DNA of 64,000 bases from Podospora bellae-mahoneyi (lineage: Eukaryota; Ascomycota; Sordariomycetes; Sordariales; Podosporaceae), in contig NC_085881.1 of NCBI RefSeq assembly GCF_035222275.1, positions 3,100,001-3,164,000 on the forward strand. The letters are read 5' to 3'. The notes under the pieces are model-generated. The model was given only the letters and a program-made list of their open reading frames with translations, was not told where the DNA came from and did no database searches. The position numbers were made by a program, and so were the translations under genes. Positions 1 through 10,300 of this stretch are shown here, in pieces. Positions within the stretch are counted from its first letter, which is position 1, and each line of letters begins with the position of its first letter.

Positions 1-536
1 TAGGGTTGAGATACACGAGTTGCCGGAATATGGTCATCCGCATCGAGATAACAAACGTCCTGCACTATGAAGTTATGAAGCTACCTAGCGAAAGATGATG
101 CCTGTGTGTTGTACACTTGTCCAGCAAGTTGATGTTAACGATTAGCCAAAAAGACCTATAACAAATGGTTCTCGTCATTCTTCATACTCGCTCAACAAAA
201 CAGAATCGAACATCTTTCTTTTGTTTTGTTAGTTTGTTGTTTGTCGTTGGTTTTCCCTTCTGTAACCTTTGTGTCTGGATAATGGGGAAAGAGAAGAAAG
301 CAAAAGGCAGACCTTGGTCAACAAAGCCAAACATCAAGTAAGGAAAGCAGAAATCTGATAGGTGCCACCAGAACCATATACCCAAAACAAAACCCAAAAT
401 AGAAAGGCGATCCCGTCATGGTAAGCCAGCTTGACCACGGTGAAGCTTGAGAGATGGAACTGCTAAGCCAATGGTAGTAGCCATGGACTCACTTCCGCCT
501 CGATGTTATTTGGACCCCAAAGTTCACCTCAGTCCA
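1..536. other. Intergenic, left edge of window
   Basis: I see no gene here. The only open frames are short and show no domain, signal peptide or splice pattern. The stretch near 200-300 is rich in T/C on the plus strand. Confidence 0.4.
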
Positions 537-1691
537 TCACTGAGCATATCCGCGGGTCCAATACCGATACTGCTGGGAGCCTGCAACGCTTTGGTCCCAG
601 TCCCCAGGCCCATGATTTGGCGCCTGCTGCAAGTCGATGTTGTTCCCACCGGCAGGTTGCGACAGATTGCACGGGTAGAAGTTCCCATCAGCGATGTAGT
701 ACCGGTTCCCACCAGAATCATAGACGGTCCCATCAGGGGCAGGTTACCAGGTCGTTCCATTAGCGTCAGTGTAGGGGTTGAGCTTGGTTTGCTTCTCGGT
801 CGATGCAGGCTGTGCGTGGCCCTTGTGGCGATATTGGAGAGGTCGGTGTGACGGAGGTACCGACCAGCCCCAGCCTCGAGAGTGATCGCGGACATCGGTG
901 GACACAGGTGTTGTGCCGTACATCGAATCCGCGGTCTTTTTTCCATGTGATCGAGAGCCAGAGGAGGAACCCCCCGCTGGCTGAGTGTCGGCTCTGGCTT
1001 TGCCCTTGCCCTTGTCAGAAGAAGGGTCTTCACTGTAATACCACTCCGGCTGGGAGGGGACAGTTCTGTGGCGATCTCCATAACAATGCCGATCCCGACG
1101 GTAGAGTGGGCCAGGGGAGAGCCCAGTCGGTCATATGTGAGGTTGTGTTCGCGCGATATTTGTCTTTCTTATATCCAATATGTTCCCTCTTTGGCGGTAT
1201 CCTCTGTCCTGTAGAGTCCACGTCCTAAGTTTGGTCATTCGCCGTGTTGAATTTGTAATATGTGGCATATTTGTTCCACAGTTGAGTGGACGGGGCATTC
1301 AGTTCTTCCTCCTGTCATCATCGGCGCTCCCATTGTGAAAGTCTCCCAGGTTTGCTTGGGCGCCTCCTGGACTGGTTGTACTGATGAGGTATCCCCAATC
1401 CTCTCGGGCGCCTGCAAGGCCGGCTGTGGCTTTGATAATGAGGTGCCATAGCTTTGCGGGGACATCTGCTGGACTCGCTGTGTTAATCTGACAGGCGTAG
1501 CATAGTGTCTCTGTCGCCTGGAGCTGTTCCCCGGGGTGAGATAAGGATGCTCGTTGTAACGTTCGGTGCTGAAAGAGCCTGATCCGTAGCTAAGGGTTAT
1601 AGTCGTCGTCATAACTGTTACTTAGTTCCGCACGCGTGAAGTCTTCGTCATCGTAGCGACTCGAACTCCCTTGACCGAGATATCCAGACAT
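537..1691 (-). pseudogene. Decayed hypothetical protein gene
   Basis: Protein-like sequence runs along the minus strand but never stays in one frame. An ATG at 1691 opens MSGYLGQGSSSRYDDEDF and meets TAG at 1590-1592. The reading then fits another frame (YGSGSFSTERYNEHPYL, then Gln-rich sequence) down to a TGA near 1235. A third segment reads YYSEDPSSDKGKGKARAD, then NPYTDANGTTW, a TAA at 744-746, and on in the same frame as VYDSGGNRYYIADGNFYP to a TGA at 537-539. The TAA, TAG and at least one TGA could come from CAA, CAG and CGA by C-to-T change. The composition (Tyr, Gly, Asn, Gln) suggests a disordered, possibly RNA- or wall-associated protein, but I recognise no family. Unseen introns could explain some frame changes, though not the final TAA. 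Confidence 0.5.
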
Positions 1692-2265
1692 GCTGATTGC
1701 AAAGTGGAGAGCAGATAAATGGAGGATGATGGGCTGTGCGAGGTGGCCAGGGGTGTGATGATGGTAGGGCGTGAGTAAGGTAGTTGGGTGGTAAGAGTTT
1801 CCTGACGAATGTTGGGCTCTTCCTGCAATTTATAGGTATCCAGAAAGGAACAGGACGGTTCTCACATGCCACATCTGGGCCACGCCTCGAGACACTTTGC
1901 TGGTCCACTAAACTGCCGCAGAGGTACTTTTCATGATCGTAGCTGAAGTATCTTGACACAGGTTCCAGAACGTCGTCGAACTTCAAGTGATACAGCTTGA
2001 CGAAGGCGGGGCTCGGGGGCTGGTGGATAGAGACGATGAGCTCAGAGATCCATTGAAACAGAATCATGATGAGTTGAAGGGCGGTTTGGCTGTATATCTG
2101 ATATTGTGACGCACAAAGTAACGCCCTATTGTTTTAGGTATGGACATACTTGAAACATTTTCATGATCATGGGAAGCCTACTATCGGAGGACTGGACGTC
2201 GAGAATAGCGGCAAGGCGATCGTGTTGCCACCCAGTTGCCCAACGCAGCCAGCTGCATCCCTTGG
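1692..2265. other. Intergenic, between decayed gene and esterase
   Basis: About 570 bases that hold the upstream side of the decayed gene and the 3' side of the esterase. A 139-codon minus-strand frame (1648-2067) has no recognisable domain and I do not call it. Confidence 0.35.
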
Positions 2266-3246
2266 TCACCAGTCCACAAAATATCCGATGCCGTCCCCAA
2301 TCGTACTCGAGGCCACCCCTGCGTGATCCTGGCCTATATACTCCTTGAGGGTCACATCCCTCACTCTTCGGCTGGCCTGAATGCGGTAAAACAACTCCTG
2401 CGTCACCTCTGTCTGCTTGAACGATTGCCAGAGGGTCTTCCTCCCCTGGAATGCTTCCTCCGTCTCAGTGCGCCGCCGTGGGGGGAACTGTTCGGCCGAC
2501 CCATAGGTGATAAACACAGCTGGCTTCTTTTCTATGGCCTCGGTTTCGTTCGCGCATGGCAACAGCACCGGTTGTTGGACACATCCTGTTCCCCAGCGCC
2601 GTGTGACTTCGTCGAGCAACAATCCATTGTTCCAGCTCATCGTCGGCGTCGCGGCAATATACGTGTCGAACAAGCCCGGGTAGGCAATCAGTGCATACAC
2701 GACAAATATGCCGCCAAAGGAATGACCGTAGAGAGCGTCGCGTGTAAATGTGACAGATGGGAAGATGGTGTGCTGCACCCACGGCCGGAGGGTCCCGTTG
2801 ATGAAGGCGATGAAATCGTCAGCACCCGACAACGGCGGATCGCTCGCGGGGTCGTCAGGTAGTGGCGGACGCAGGTCGACAAAACGCCGGGTGAGATCGT
2901 AGACGTGGTTGCTGAGCGGGTAACCAATGGTCACGACGATGCTGTCTGGCTGGGCTGAATCGACTCCTTTGCGCCGCTTGAAGTTCTCAGCTGCAGTGAG
3001 GCCATGGGCATTCCCGTCGGTGACGTACATGGTGAGAGCAGTCTTGTTGGTGACATCCCGCGACTGCCATTCAAAAGGCCAGGACACGCCAATCTGATAG
3101 GTTAGGTTTTTGGATTCATTGGTGGCATTCCAAACAGCATAGTTGGGAAGGAAGGTGGCGGGGAATGGCGGAAATGCCGTGAAGGACCAGCCGCTCAGAG
3201 AAACCATTTTTCTAGCAAGTACTGCAAGACTTAGAGATCTCAGCAT
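2266..3246 (-). CDS. Putative esterase, alpha/beta hydrolase (IroE/SidJ-like)
   Basis: A single-exon frame of 326 residues with the putative-esterase fold (PF00756 type). The nucleophile elbow GHSFGG lies near residue 174, and a catalytic His sits near the C-terminus in GQDHAGV; an acidic residue between them would complete the triad. The N-terminal half carries the family pattern of a beta-sandwich entry followed by IVVTIGYPL. In fungi, close relatives hydrolyse ester siderophores such as triacetylfusarinine C (SidJ), so iron release from siderophores is a reasonable but unproven role. The first ATG at 3246 gives a mildly hydrophobic start; a second ATG at 3207 (MVSLSGWSF) is equally plausible. 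No clear cleavable signal peptide is seen, which fits a cytosolic enzyme. Short-chain carboxylesterase activity is the alternative. Confidence 0.8.
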   Translation of the reverse strand: MLRSLSLAVLARKMVSLSGWSFTAFPPFPATFLPNYAVWNATNESKNLTYQIGVSWPFEWQSRDVTNKTALTMYVTDGNAHGLTAAENFKRRKGVDSAQPDSIVVTIGYPLSNHVYDLTRRFVDLRPPLPDDPASDPPLSGADDFIAFINGTLRPWVQHTIFPSVTFTRDALYGHSFGGIFVVYALIAYPGLFDTYIAATPTMSWNNGLLLDEVTRRWGTGCVQQPVLLPCANETEAIEKKPAVFITYGSAEQFPPRRRTETEEAFQGRKTLWQSFKQTEVTQELFYRIQASRRVRDVTLKEYIGQDHAGVASSTIGDGIGYFVDW

Positions 3247-3792
3247 CCTGATTCCGTGTTAAGCAGCGGGCCACGGGACCTTTTGACCCGACAGTGTTTG
3301 TGCCTGCCGGGGCATTGCGGTCCTTTCACCAATCATGCCCTCGAGGTTCTGGCGAATGGAATTGCTGGTTGTTTGAAGGATTAATGACTTTCAGTTGAGG
3401 TTGTGCATATCAATATGCCACTTATGCACGTGCACTGCATTGTGTTCTGCATAATCACATAGAGTTCTTACCAGGATATAATGACGCCTATAACAGCGCA
3501 TTGCTCCCATGTTGATCACAGTTTTTTGCAGACTACCTATGTAAGGGAATAAACACATTTGCGTATTGCCCTGTGTGGCTTGGCAACCTGCAAGCCACCG
3601 GCTCAACATAGCTCAGGTAGGTATCTATCTATTCTGCCTGCAGACCATTACACAAGCCTGATCAGAGATTGGGCCTGTACGATGCGACCTGGAGCTCACC
3701 AATTTACCAAATCCGTCCCACTAGTAACCATTAACCCTTCCTGAGACCAATATGCAAACCTTGATGTTTTTTGGTACCTGATCGGAGTCATC
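3247..3792. other. Intergenic, divergent promoter region
   Basis: Lies between the esterase (minus) and the truncated NLR-family gene (plus), so it should hold both promoters. No clear TATA box or repeat stands out. Confidence 0.4.
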
Positions 3793-4150
3793 ATGAACTT
3801 CACCACACCTGCGGACGATTTTGCCGGCGATGAGTTCTCAAACAACCTCTTCAGTGATCTCACACCCCTGCGTACCCTCTTTGGCGAGCAGGTCACAAAA
3901 CAGCTCCTCAGCCTGAGTCTGGGGTGGGCTGATAATTTCCTTCTTGCCATGGGTCCTCTGGGAATCATGACTATCATCGTCAGTGCCATCCGTGTCGGTG
4001 GGGTTAAAAAGCTCAAAGCAGTTGTTGGCAGGTGTGTTCGCGTTGAATGTTCAGATTCACTTTTTATACTGACTTTTATAAGGGCTCGGAATTGCACGCG
4101 ATCTCACGGAAGCGTTTGTTCTTGCCATTCCGGCTTTTGCTTACCATAAC
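3793..4150 (+). pseudogene. Truncated N-terminus of NLR/ankyrin-family gene
   Basis: The ATG at 3793 opens a segment typical of the N-terminal leader of a large Pezizomycotina ankyrin/NLR-like family: DLTPLRTLFGEQVTKQLL followed by a hydrophobic stretch GPLGIMTIIVSAIRVGG and then KLKAVVGR. A GT-AG intron (4032-4082) would join GR to ARN, matching the GRARE that usually follows in this family. After that the frame runs only to about 4150 and shows none of the downstream domains. The other frame (about 4082-4273) also reads as protein-like, so a frameshift or different acceptor is possible. I read this as a truncated relic or a very short paralogue. Family assignment comes from memory of the leader motif, not a search. 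Confidence 0.5.
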
Positions 4151-4273
4151 CTGCTACCGCGGGAGGAAGGGGTTGATGTCAGCTTTGACTCGGATACTAG
4201 CATTGATGGAGGTACGGGTTCCCCAGGACATTCCAATGCGGGCACCTCGTCATCTGTGGTTGCGCCTGCTTGA

Positions 4274-4791
4274 GAACCGGGAAGCTAGAGGTGTTTTGGT
4301 TCCTGTTTGGTTCTACCGCGCGTCAATGATTGAAGATTACGGTGTAAACTTTCTGACGACATCAATGTCGGTGTCTCTTCATAGGGACGAGACACAATTC
4401 TTTTAGATGGAGATCCCATGTCAGAAGTACTTTACCCTTGACTTGTGACCGACGAACTCCAAGCCTTGATGTTGTGGTGTCACATATGCCTGCTTCATGC
4501 AGCAGAAATGAGAAGACGGTGAGTCAATGACAAGAATGATCTCCCGATGTGGCCAATCCAGTCCATGCTAATGCTGCACACGAAGCGGGCTTATGCAGGT
4601 TGGACGCCGCGATATTGGCCAACTGCGGCTCTGAGAGGGACAAGACCAGGCAGAAAGAGCTCAGGTTACTCCATTGCGTGAATTCTGACCGCACATAAAG
4701 TTGGTAGCTACCCCTCACTGTTGACTTGTAAAAGCACCTGATTCCACCTGGGTTCGGTCATCCAGAAACACAAGCCCGGGAAACCATCACG
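4274..4791. other. Intergenic, promoter side of AAA-type gene
   Basis: About 500 bases with no supported gene. It should contain the promoter and 5' UTR of the gene starting at 4792. Confidence 0.4.
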
Positions 4792-7300
4792 ATGGCCAGG
4801 TGTGCACCTTCTCGTGGCCGATCGAAGGCTGACGGCTCGAACAGAGTCCAAGTCTTCCATTACGAGCCCGACACTTCTGATTTTTATTCGGATTCCTCCG
4901 ACTACGTTGAACACAATGCTCGTTCCCCCTCCTTTCTGTCTCGCGTGTTCAAACCGAAGAAGGTGTGGCAAGATGCCGCAGTTCAGGTTTACAAGCGTCA
5001 CCAGGGCGACAACCTCTACATCCACAAAGTCCGTCTGCAAAGCCCACAGCTTAAGAAAGCCTTGAAAGGCCTTCTTGAGCGATATGGGTTGGTATACCGT
5101 GATGACAGTGTCATGGTTGAATCCCTCGCCCCGCATCGCGCCCTCTTCTTTGTGCGCCATCACGTTGCCGAGCTTGCAAAGATGTCCAAAGACGACGAGA
5201 CCCGCGCCCATTGCTCTTTGCTTAGCGGCATCATCCAGGAAATCTTCAAGGACAAGTTCGAAGAGATTGAGACTCTCAACAGGGAGGAGAAGATCACTTT
5301 CGAACTCTTGTGGACTCTCTACCCAGAAGGGAGCATCTTCGGCACCCAGCTTGCCGATGAAGTCCCCCGTGCCTACAAGGTCAACAAGATCACTCTTACC
5401 AAGGACAAGGTAGAGATCAAATGCGAAACAATCATGTTCAGCGGTTACTCTTTCCGACGATACTTTTGGGACGTCGGTATCGAGAGGTTCGATGGCGAGA
5501 TTGACCGACTTCAGATACCAATCATACCGTATATCGACCTGGAATGCAATAAGGGGTTGTGTGATAGGCTGATTCAGCGTGGAAGGAAGGCATTGGACTT
5601 CCAGGTCCCGAGGTACATGGAGTATGACCCGGAGGCTTGCCGTGACGATGCAGTCGCTAGCCCGTGGGTTTGGAAGGGATCAGACCACAAACTGGTACGT
5701 CAATTGTTATGCTGGCACAACTCTTCTCTTTTGCTAATTATGCTTTTACAATGCAGGAGAAGGAAAAGGTTGTTGTTGACTTTTTCCTGCTGCGGAAGCG
5801 GGTCCCCTACCGCTCCGCCCATGAACTTCTTCCTGGGTACAATACCGGGACTCGCATGGGAGCCAAAGAGTTCCGCAGAGCAACACCTGAAGAGATGGAC
5901 CACAGCAGACGCGTGGTGATGAAGTCTGCTGACAACTTTCTGATCATGTCTCCTTATGTTTCAGGCTTTTCTCTTTCCAAGAGAACCTGTGGTACGTTGA
6001 ACCAGCTCCTAACCGTTCACCGCCATGAGGTTTCTAACATCCCTAGCCGACTTCGAGCTCGATGCGCTCAAGCCGATTGAACGCGACCGGAATGCGATGG
6101 AGAAGGTTATATTCGACGATACCAAGAAGGCCATTCTCAAAACTCTGGTTGAGAACCAGAAGCTGACGGCCCAGAATCAGGATGGTCGTAAGCCACAATC
6201 ACCTCATAAGTCCTTGATTTGCGGCTAACACGAGGGGCAAAATGAAGGCAACCGGGCCCTCGTAATCTCGATTTCCGGACCTAGCGGGTCAGGCAAGACT
6301 CTGCTGGCTGAATCTGGTATGTACCCCCAGAGCTGAGTTCTCTTCAATCGATCTAACCAGACCTCCGGGGCTAGTGGCGGCGTTTACTGGGCAGCCACTC
6401 TTGAAACACTGGGACATCATGAGAGATACATTTGAGGAGGCAAGAGATTGGGATGGCTGTATCTTAGTTGAGAAGCCATCATTGGGCCCTTGGCGAACTC
6501 AGTTTGATGCAAATGGTAAGCAGCCTTCGTCTCCCATCGCATTACCCAACGCGCTTCTCATGGAAAATCGAAAAACTGATGGATTTGACCGGAACTTCAA
6601 GCCTTCGTCAAAGAGCTCGAAAATTTTAATGGTAAGTTTACCCAGCACCCCAGGCTTGGAAGCTCGTCAGATCTAACATGACGATTTCAATTTTGTAGGT
6701 ATTGTCATTGTAACATCGCCAGACAAGCAATTTGTATCCCCCGCCATAGCCTCCCGTGCGCAGCTTCATATCGACCTTCGCTATCCCAGTTTCTTCGAGC
6801 GAAAGCGTCTCTGGGAACTCTTCAATGACCAGCTCCCTAACGACGTTGGGAAACTGACCTCAAGTGAACTTGAGCAGTTGGCAGCTCATCCAACGAACGG
6901 TTATGCCATCAAGAACCTCCTTGATGTCTCTGCGGCATGGTACAGGTCGCTACATCGACCCATCAGCCTTGATATGATTGTCAAGCTCAGGGGAGATACT
7001 GCTCTTCCTGGTGGCGGTGGGCCGCCTCCACCGCCGCCACCTCCCGCCGGCATAGCCTGGCCACGTAGTGGCCCGGCTGTGCCTTCAGGAATGGGGGGAC
7101 GAGTTCATGGTCCCCCGCTTAGACCAATCGGGACTGTCGTTCACACATCCCCGCCCAGAGAGTCAAAGAAGAAGGTTCGCAGAAACATACTTGTCTCTGA
7201 TGATGACAATGACAGCGAGTCGGAACAGAGCATCGGCACTCTCAGCTCCGAGGATGACGACAAGGTTCTAGAATCTGACTCGGATACTTCGCGCGATTGA
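4792..7300 (+). CDS. DUF7025/AAA-type protein with degenerate ATPase site
   Basis: Seven exons join in phase: 4792-5694, 5757-5991, 6047-6187, 6248-6316, 6375-6515, 6602-6631, 6699-7300, all GT-AG, giving about 706 residues. The N-terminal half resembles the DUF7025 region of fungal AAA proteins (LLWTLYPEGSIFGT, then RYFWDVGIERFDGEI). The AAA part keeps a Walker A loop, GPSGSGKT, and a C-terminal ASRAQLHIDLRYP that aligns with the arginine-finger/sensor segment. The Walker B site, usually hhhhDEAD, reads CILVEKPS, so the catalytic Asp-Glu pair is missing and the core between A and B is shortened. A proline run and an acidic Ser-rich tail (SDDDNDSESEQS) end the protein. It may bind but not hydrolyse ATP. 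Role unknown; exon 6 is the least certain. Confidence 0.75.
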
Positions 7301-8061
7301 GCTGGGAAATACCAGCGCCGGTTTTGGGATTTTCTTGTCATGAATGAATGAACGGTCGGCTTGGTTTCTGCTGCGCTACAGACGGTAGGTAACTTTACTC
7401 GAACCATTTTCGCAGCTTTCATATTCATATTTCTATTTATGATGTAACGAAACACTCTCAGTAAGCTAGGTCAATTCAAGGAGTATGTGAAGTTGGCTGT
7501 TCTATCGCAGTGAAGTGAATCATCTTGATGGATTAAGAAGTGGTCTGGCGATGTTCTGAAACCTGTGTCAAAATAGAGTACCTTAGTTTTAAAGCTCAGA
7601 TTGAAGGTAAGAAGGGTTTGGATCAAGTTGATGAAAAGCGTAGGGTAAAATACTAGGAAGCTTGGATAAGAGACACAAAAAGCTTAGATTACTAAAAGAA
7701 CAAGGTTGAATGATTGAAAAAGTAATAATTTTCATATAATATAAGTAAAATATTAAGGGGTTGTGATAGGTGCGGTCACTGTGGGTGTCCAGAAAAATGG
7801 GTGCAATGATGATAAATTCTGGTGGAAGATCTAGTGCGAAAGGAGAGCTATATATATGCCTGCTTGCCAGTGCCGTGCCGGGACCCTGCCTCCAAGTGTC
7901 CTAACAGGTTGTTTTTATACACTATGATAATGAATCCGACTCCCGCCTTTGTCAAAGTATATTACTTACTTTCGTCCCTTTTGCCCCTGAATTGCATTTG
8001 AGAGCCCTGCTCAATTTATTATAAGTGTCATTTTTGCCTGCAACATCGCAGTCACATGACA
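7301..8061. other. AT-rich intergenic stretch
   Basis: After the AAA-type gene the sequence becomes A/T-rich (clearest about 7560-7770, with runs such as TTTTCATATAATATAAGT). It holds no coding frame of note. It could be 3' UTR followed by a mutated non-coding patch. Confidence 0.4.
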
Positions 8062-8168
8062 GGGAGCTTGGCTCAGTTGGAAGAGCGCAGGTCTCATACA
8101 AATGTATGATCTGGATGTCTAACACCAGAGTTATCCTGAGGTCGTGAGTTCGAGCCTCACAGTTCCCA
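8062..8168 (+). tRNA. tRNA-Met (CAT), elongator, with 34-nt intron
   Basis: The acceptor arm pairs GGGAGCT (8062-8068) with AGTTCCC (8161-8167), leaving discriminator A at 8168. The D arm GCTCAGTTGGAAGAGC holds the A box, and the T arm GTGAGTTCGAGCCTCAC holds the B box. The anticodon loop reads CTCATA, giving anticodon CAT at 8095-8097. An intron of about 34 nt (8099-8132) follows base 37, the usual place for nuclear tRNA introns; removing it restores the loop and the 3' side of the anticodon stem (TCCTG). The D/T arm sequences resemble elongator rather than initiator tRNA-Met. The gene stands alone between two intergenic stretches. Confidence 0.92.
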
Positions 8169-8554
8169 CTTACTTTTGCTGCCACTTGCCACAGCAAAGG
8201 TGTTTTGTTTGCCTGCTACACCCTAAAAGGTTAAGAGTAATTTTTATTTCTTTGCTGTGCATGGTCTACACTTTGGAAACTCTCTATGTGACCCGACATA
8301 GTCCGCAAGCAAGCAAGGAGTCACAGAACACCTAAGGAGCAAAGGCAACTGGAAAAATACACTTCATTTGCATAACGAAAGTCAGAATCTAAAACAGTGC
8401 AACATCACCTCCTAAAAGAACGACAATGAAGAAAGAAACAAGCTCAATGCTCCACCCCATCCCGGAAACCTTCCCTTATCCAACCCTAACCTTCCATACC
8501 CCTATTTCCTTCCCCCTTTCCCTTTTCTCCATTTCCAAGTCTACTCCACCCCAT
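8169..8554. other. Intergenic, 3' flank of tRNA
   Basis: No gene is supported. It includes a pyrimidine-rich run near 8450-8560 that would be the 3' UTR of the secreted-protein gene on the minus strand. Confidence 0.4.
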
Positions 8555-8869
8555 CTACCTCTTAACACGATAGCTCCTAATCTTCCTCGCCGGAGTCAAC
8601 CGGTGGTCTCCGTTCCCATTGCGATAGCTCAACCCATCGCAGTTCTTGTTGACAAACAGCTCAAAGGTGTTGGGATCAGGGAGCAACGAAGTATCCTTGT
8701 TGAACCTTGCCCTGTTGACGTTCAGGACAGGGGTAAAAGCAATATTCTTGCAGCCCGAGTTGGGATCACGGCCAGAGGCGGTCATCTTGCGGCCGTCGGA
8801 AGCAAAGAGCTCGAGTTTCCAGGCAGAAGCGAGGGAAAGGGGGGCGAGGATGAGGGTGGAGAGCTTCAT
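8555..8869 (-). CDS. Small secreted protein, 104 aa
   Basis: A complete single-exon frame begins with a textbook signal peptide, MKLSTLILAPLSLASAW, with likely cleavage after residue 16. The mature part is about 88 residues, basic, with only two cysteines (GCKNIAF and KNCDGLSYRNG), which could form a single disulfide. It ends in a Lys/Arg-rich segment (TPARKIRSYRVKR). The pattern WKLELFASDGRKMTASGR and the later FELFVNKNCDGLSY suggest a small beta-rich fold. I know of similar small secreted fungal proteins but can give no function. Candidate effector, antimicrobial or matrix protein. The opposite strand also has open frames, but the signal peptide fixes the coding strand. Confidence 0.75.
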   Translation of the reverse strand: MKLSTLILAPLSLASAWKLELFASDGRKMTASGRDPNSGCKNIAFTPVLNVNRARFNKDTSLLPDPNTFELFVNKNCDGLSYRNGNGDHRLTPARKIRSYRVKR

Positions 8870-10300
8870 TGTGGTGGATGTTTGGTATGGAAAGTGATTG
8901 TTCTTGTCTTTGGTGATAGAGAAGTGTAGTAGTGTGATGATGATGTGGCTGCTGAGGGTGAGGATGAGGAAAGAAAAGACTCAGATACTCGAGGCCAACC
9001 TGATCCTTTATAGAACCTCATTCCTCCTGACGTTCAACCTGCTCTCAACTTCATCACTCCCCTCCCCTCGGCTTCTTCTCCCCGTTCTTACTCCCCTTCC
9101 TGTAATCGCCTCCCATACTAAATCATCCTACCGGCCAATCCACCATCTCCTCGGTCAACGGTGGAATTCCGATGCCGTAATTCCTCTTCCTAAAACACAC
9201 CACCAAGCTGAACCCGACATTCCAGTCCCCTCTCCCATCACCCAAAGACTTGTATCTAGCTCACCCCTTGCATAAGGCTGCGCCAGCCGACCCCCATTAA
9301 TAGAAGTAAGATCTGGGGTCCTCGCCCCATTTCCCCGGACCAACGCCTGCCGATCCAAGATCTTGTCTTACCAGAACCTTTGACATCGTGGCTCAGCAAC
9401 CCACACCCCAATAATGCACAAGCAAACATGTCATCGCGGCTAGATTAAACCACCTTATTCCCCAGCCCTTACACCCTCGGCGTTTCAAACAAAACAAACT
9501 CCAACCAAAACAAGGACCATCCTCCAATGCAACACCCCCAACACCAGCTTGGTACCGACGTGACAATAATAAAAGGCCAGAGAAGGCCTAACTTTACGAG
9601 TAATCGTAAACTCATTGGCCCCCAAGCCCCAGCATTCCAACCCTGCGCTAAAATGCGAACCGACTCACCACCATAATCATCGGCCTGGTATTTATCCGCC
9701 GAGCCTCCTCTCTCAAAACAACCAAACCCTTCCCGTAGATCCTATGCACATGACAAGATTGCAACGGAGGAAAAAAACCAACTTCATAAGCAAATTATCT
9801 CTGATCATACTCAAAAAGACACAGCCATTCTTTCATCAACCATGGCACCATCACGTCTCTAGAACTGCATTGACACCTAGCTGAAGAAAACCAATCCACC
9901 CTTTCCCCTTTCAAACAAAAAAGTTACACAAAACATCAAAATCATGGTCGAAAAACCCTGGCGATACACTGACCCGAAAATAAAATCAGATTCAAGGAAA
10001 CCATAACCTACTAGCTTTGGCACCACCCTGACCCCAAAGCAGATAGCACATTGACCCACCATTCCCATTGCAATCATTCCTCTCTAAAGGCAAGACCAAG
10101 TAATCCAACCCCCCAAAGACCCAACCCTCACCCTCCGGCATGTCTCGAAAAAAAGAAAAGGGAAAGACGCAGGTAACTAGGAAACGAAAATAGTCGAGTA
10201 ATGGCTTCCGCCTGTCCAGGCGACACCGCCAGCAAAGCTCACCAATCTCCGGCTTCCCAACACCCTGTTCGCTGCAGAGGGCCTTCTTGGTGATTCGTCC
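8870..10300. other. Long intergenic region
   Basis: About 1.4 kb with no convincing gene. Short frames on both strands lack domains. The plus strand is C/A-rich from about 9400 to 10140 and may include the 3' UTR of the ubiquitin-conjugating enzyme gene. Confidence 0.4.

Noticed and set aside
7952-8197. Minus-strand frame of 81 codons with GNCEARTHDLRITLV
   Set aside because: It overlaps the tRNA-Met; this peptide is a well-known artefact of translating tRNA genes.
8646-8929. Plus-strand frames opposite the secreted protein
   Set aside because: Antisense shadows; the minus strand has the signal peptide and complete gene.
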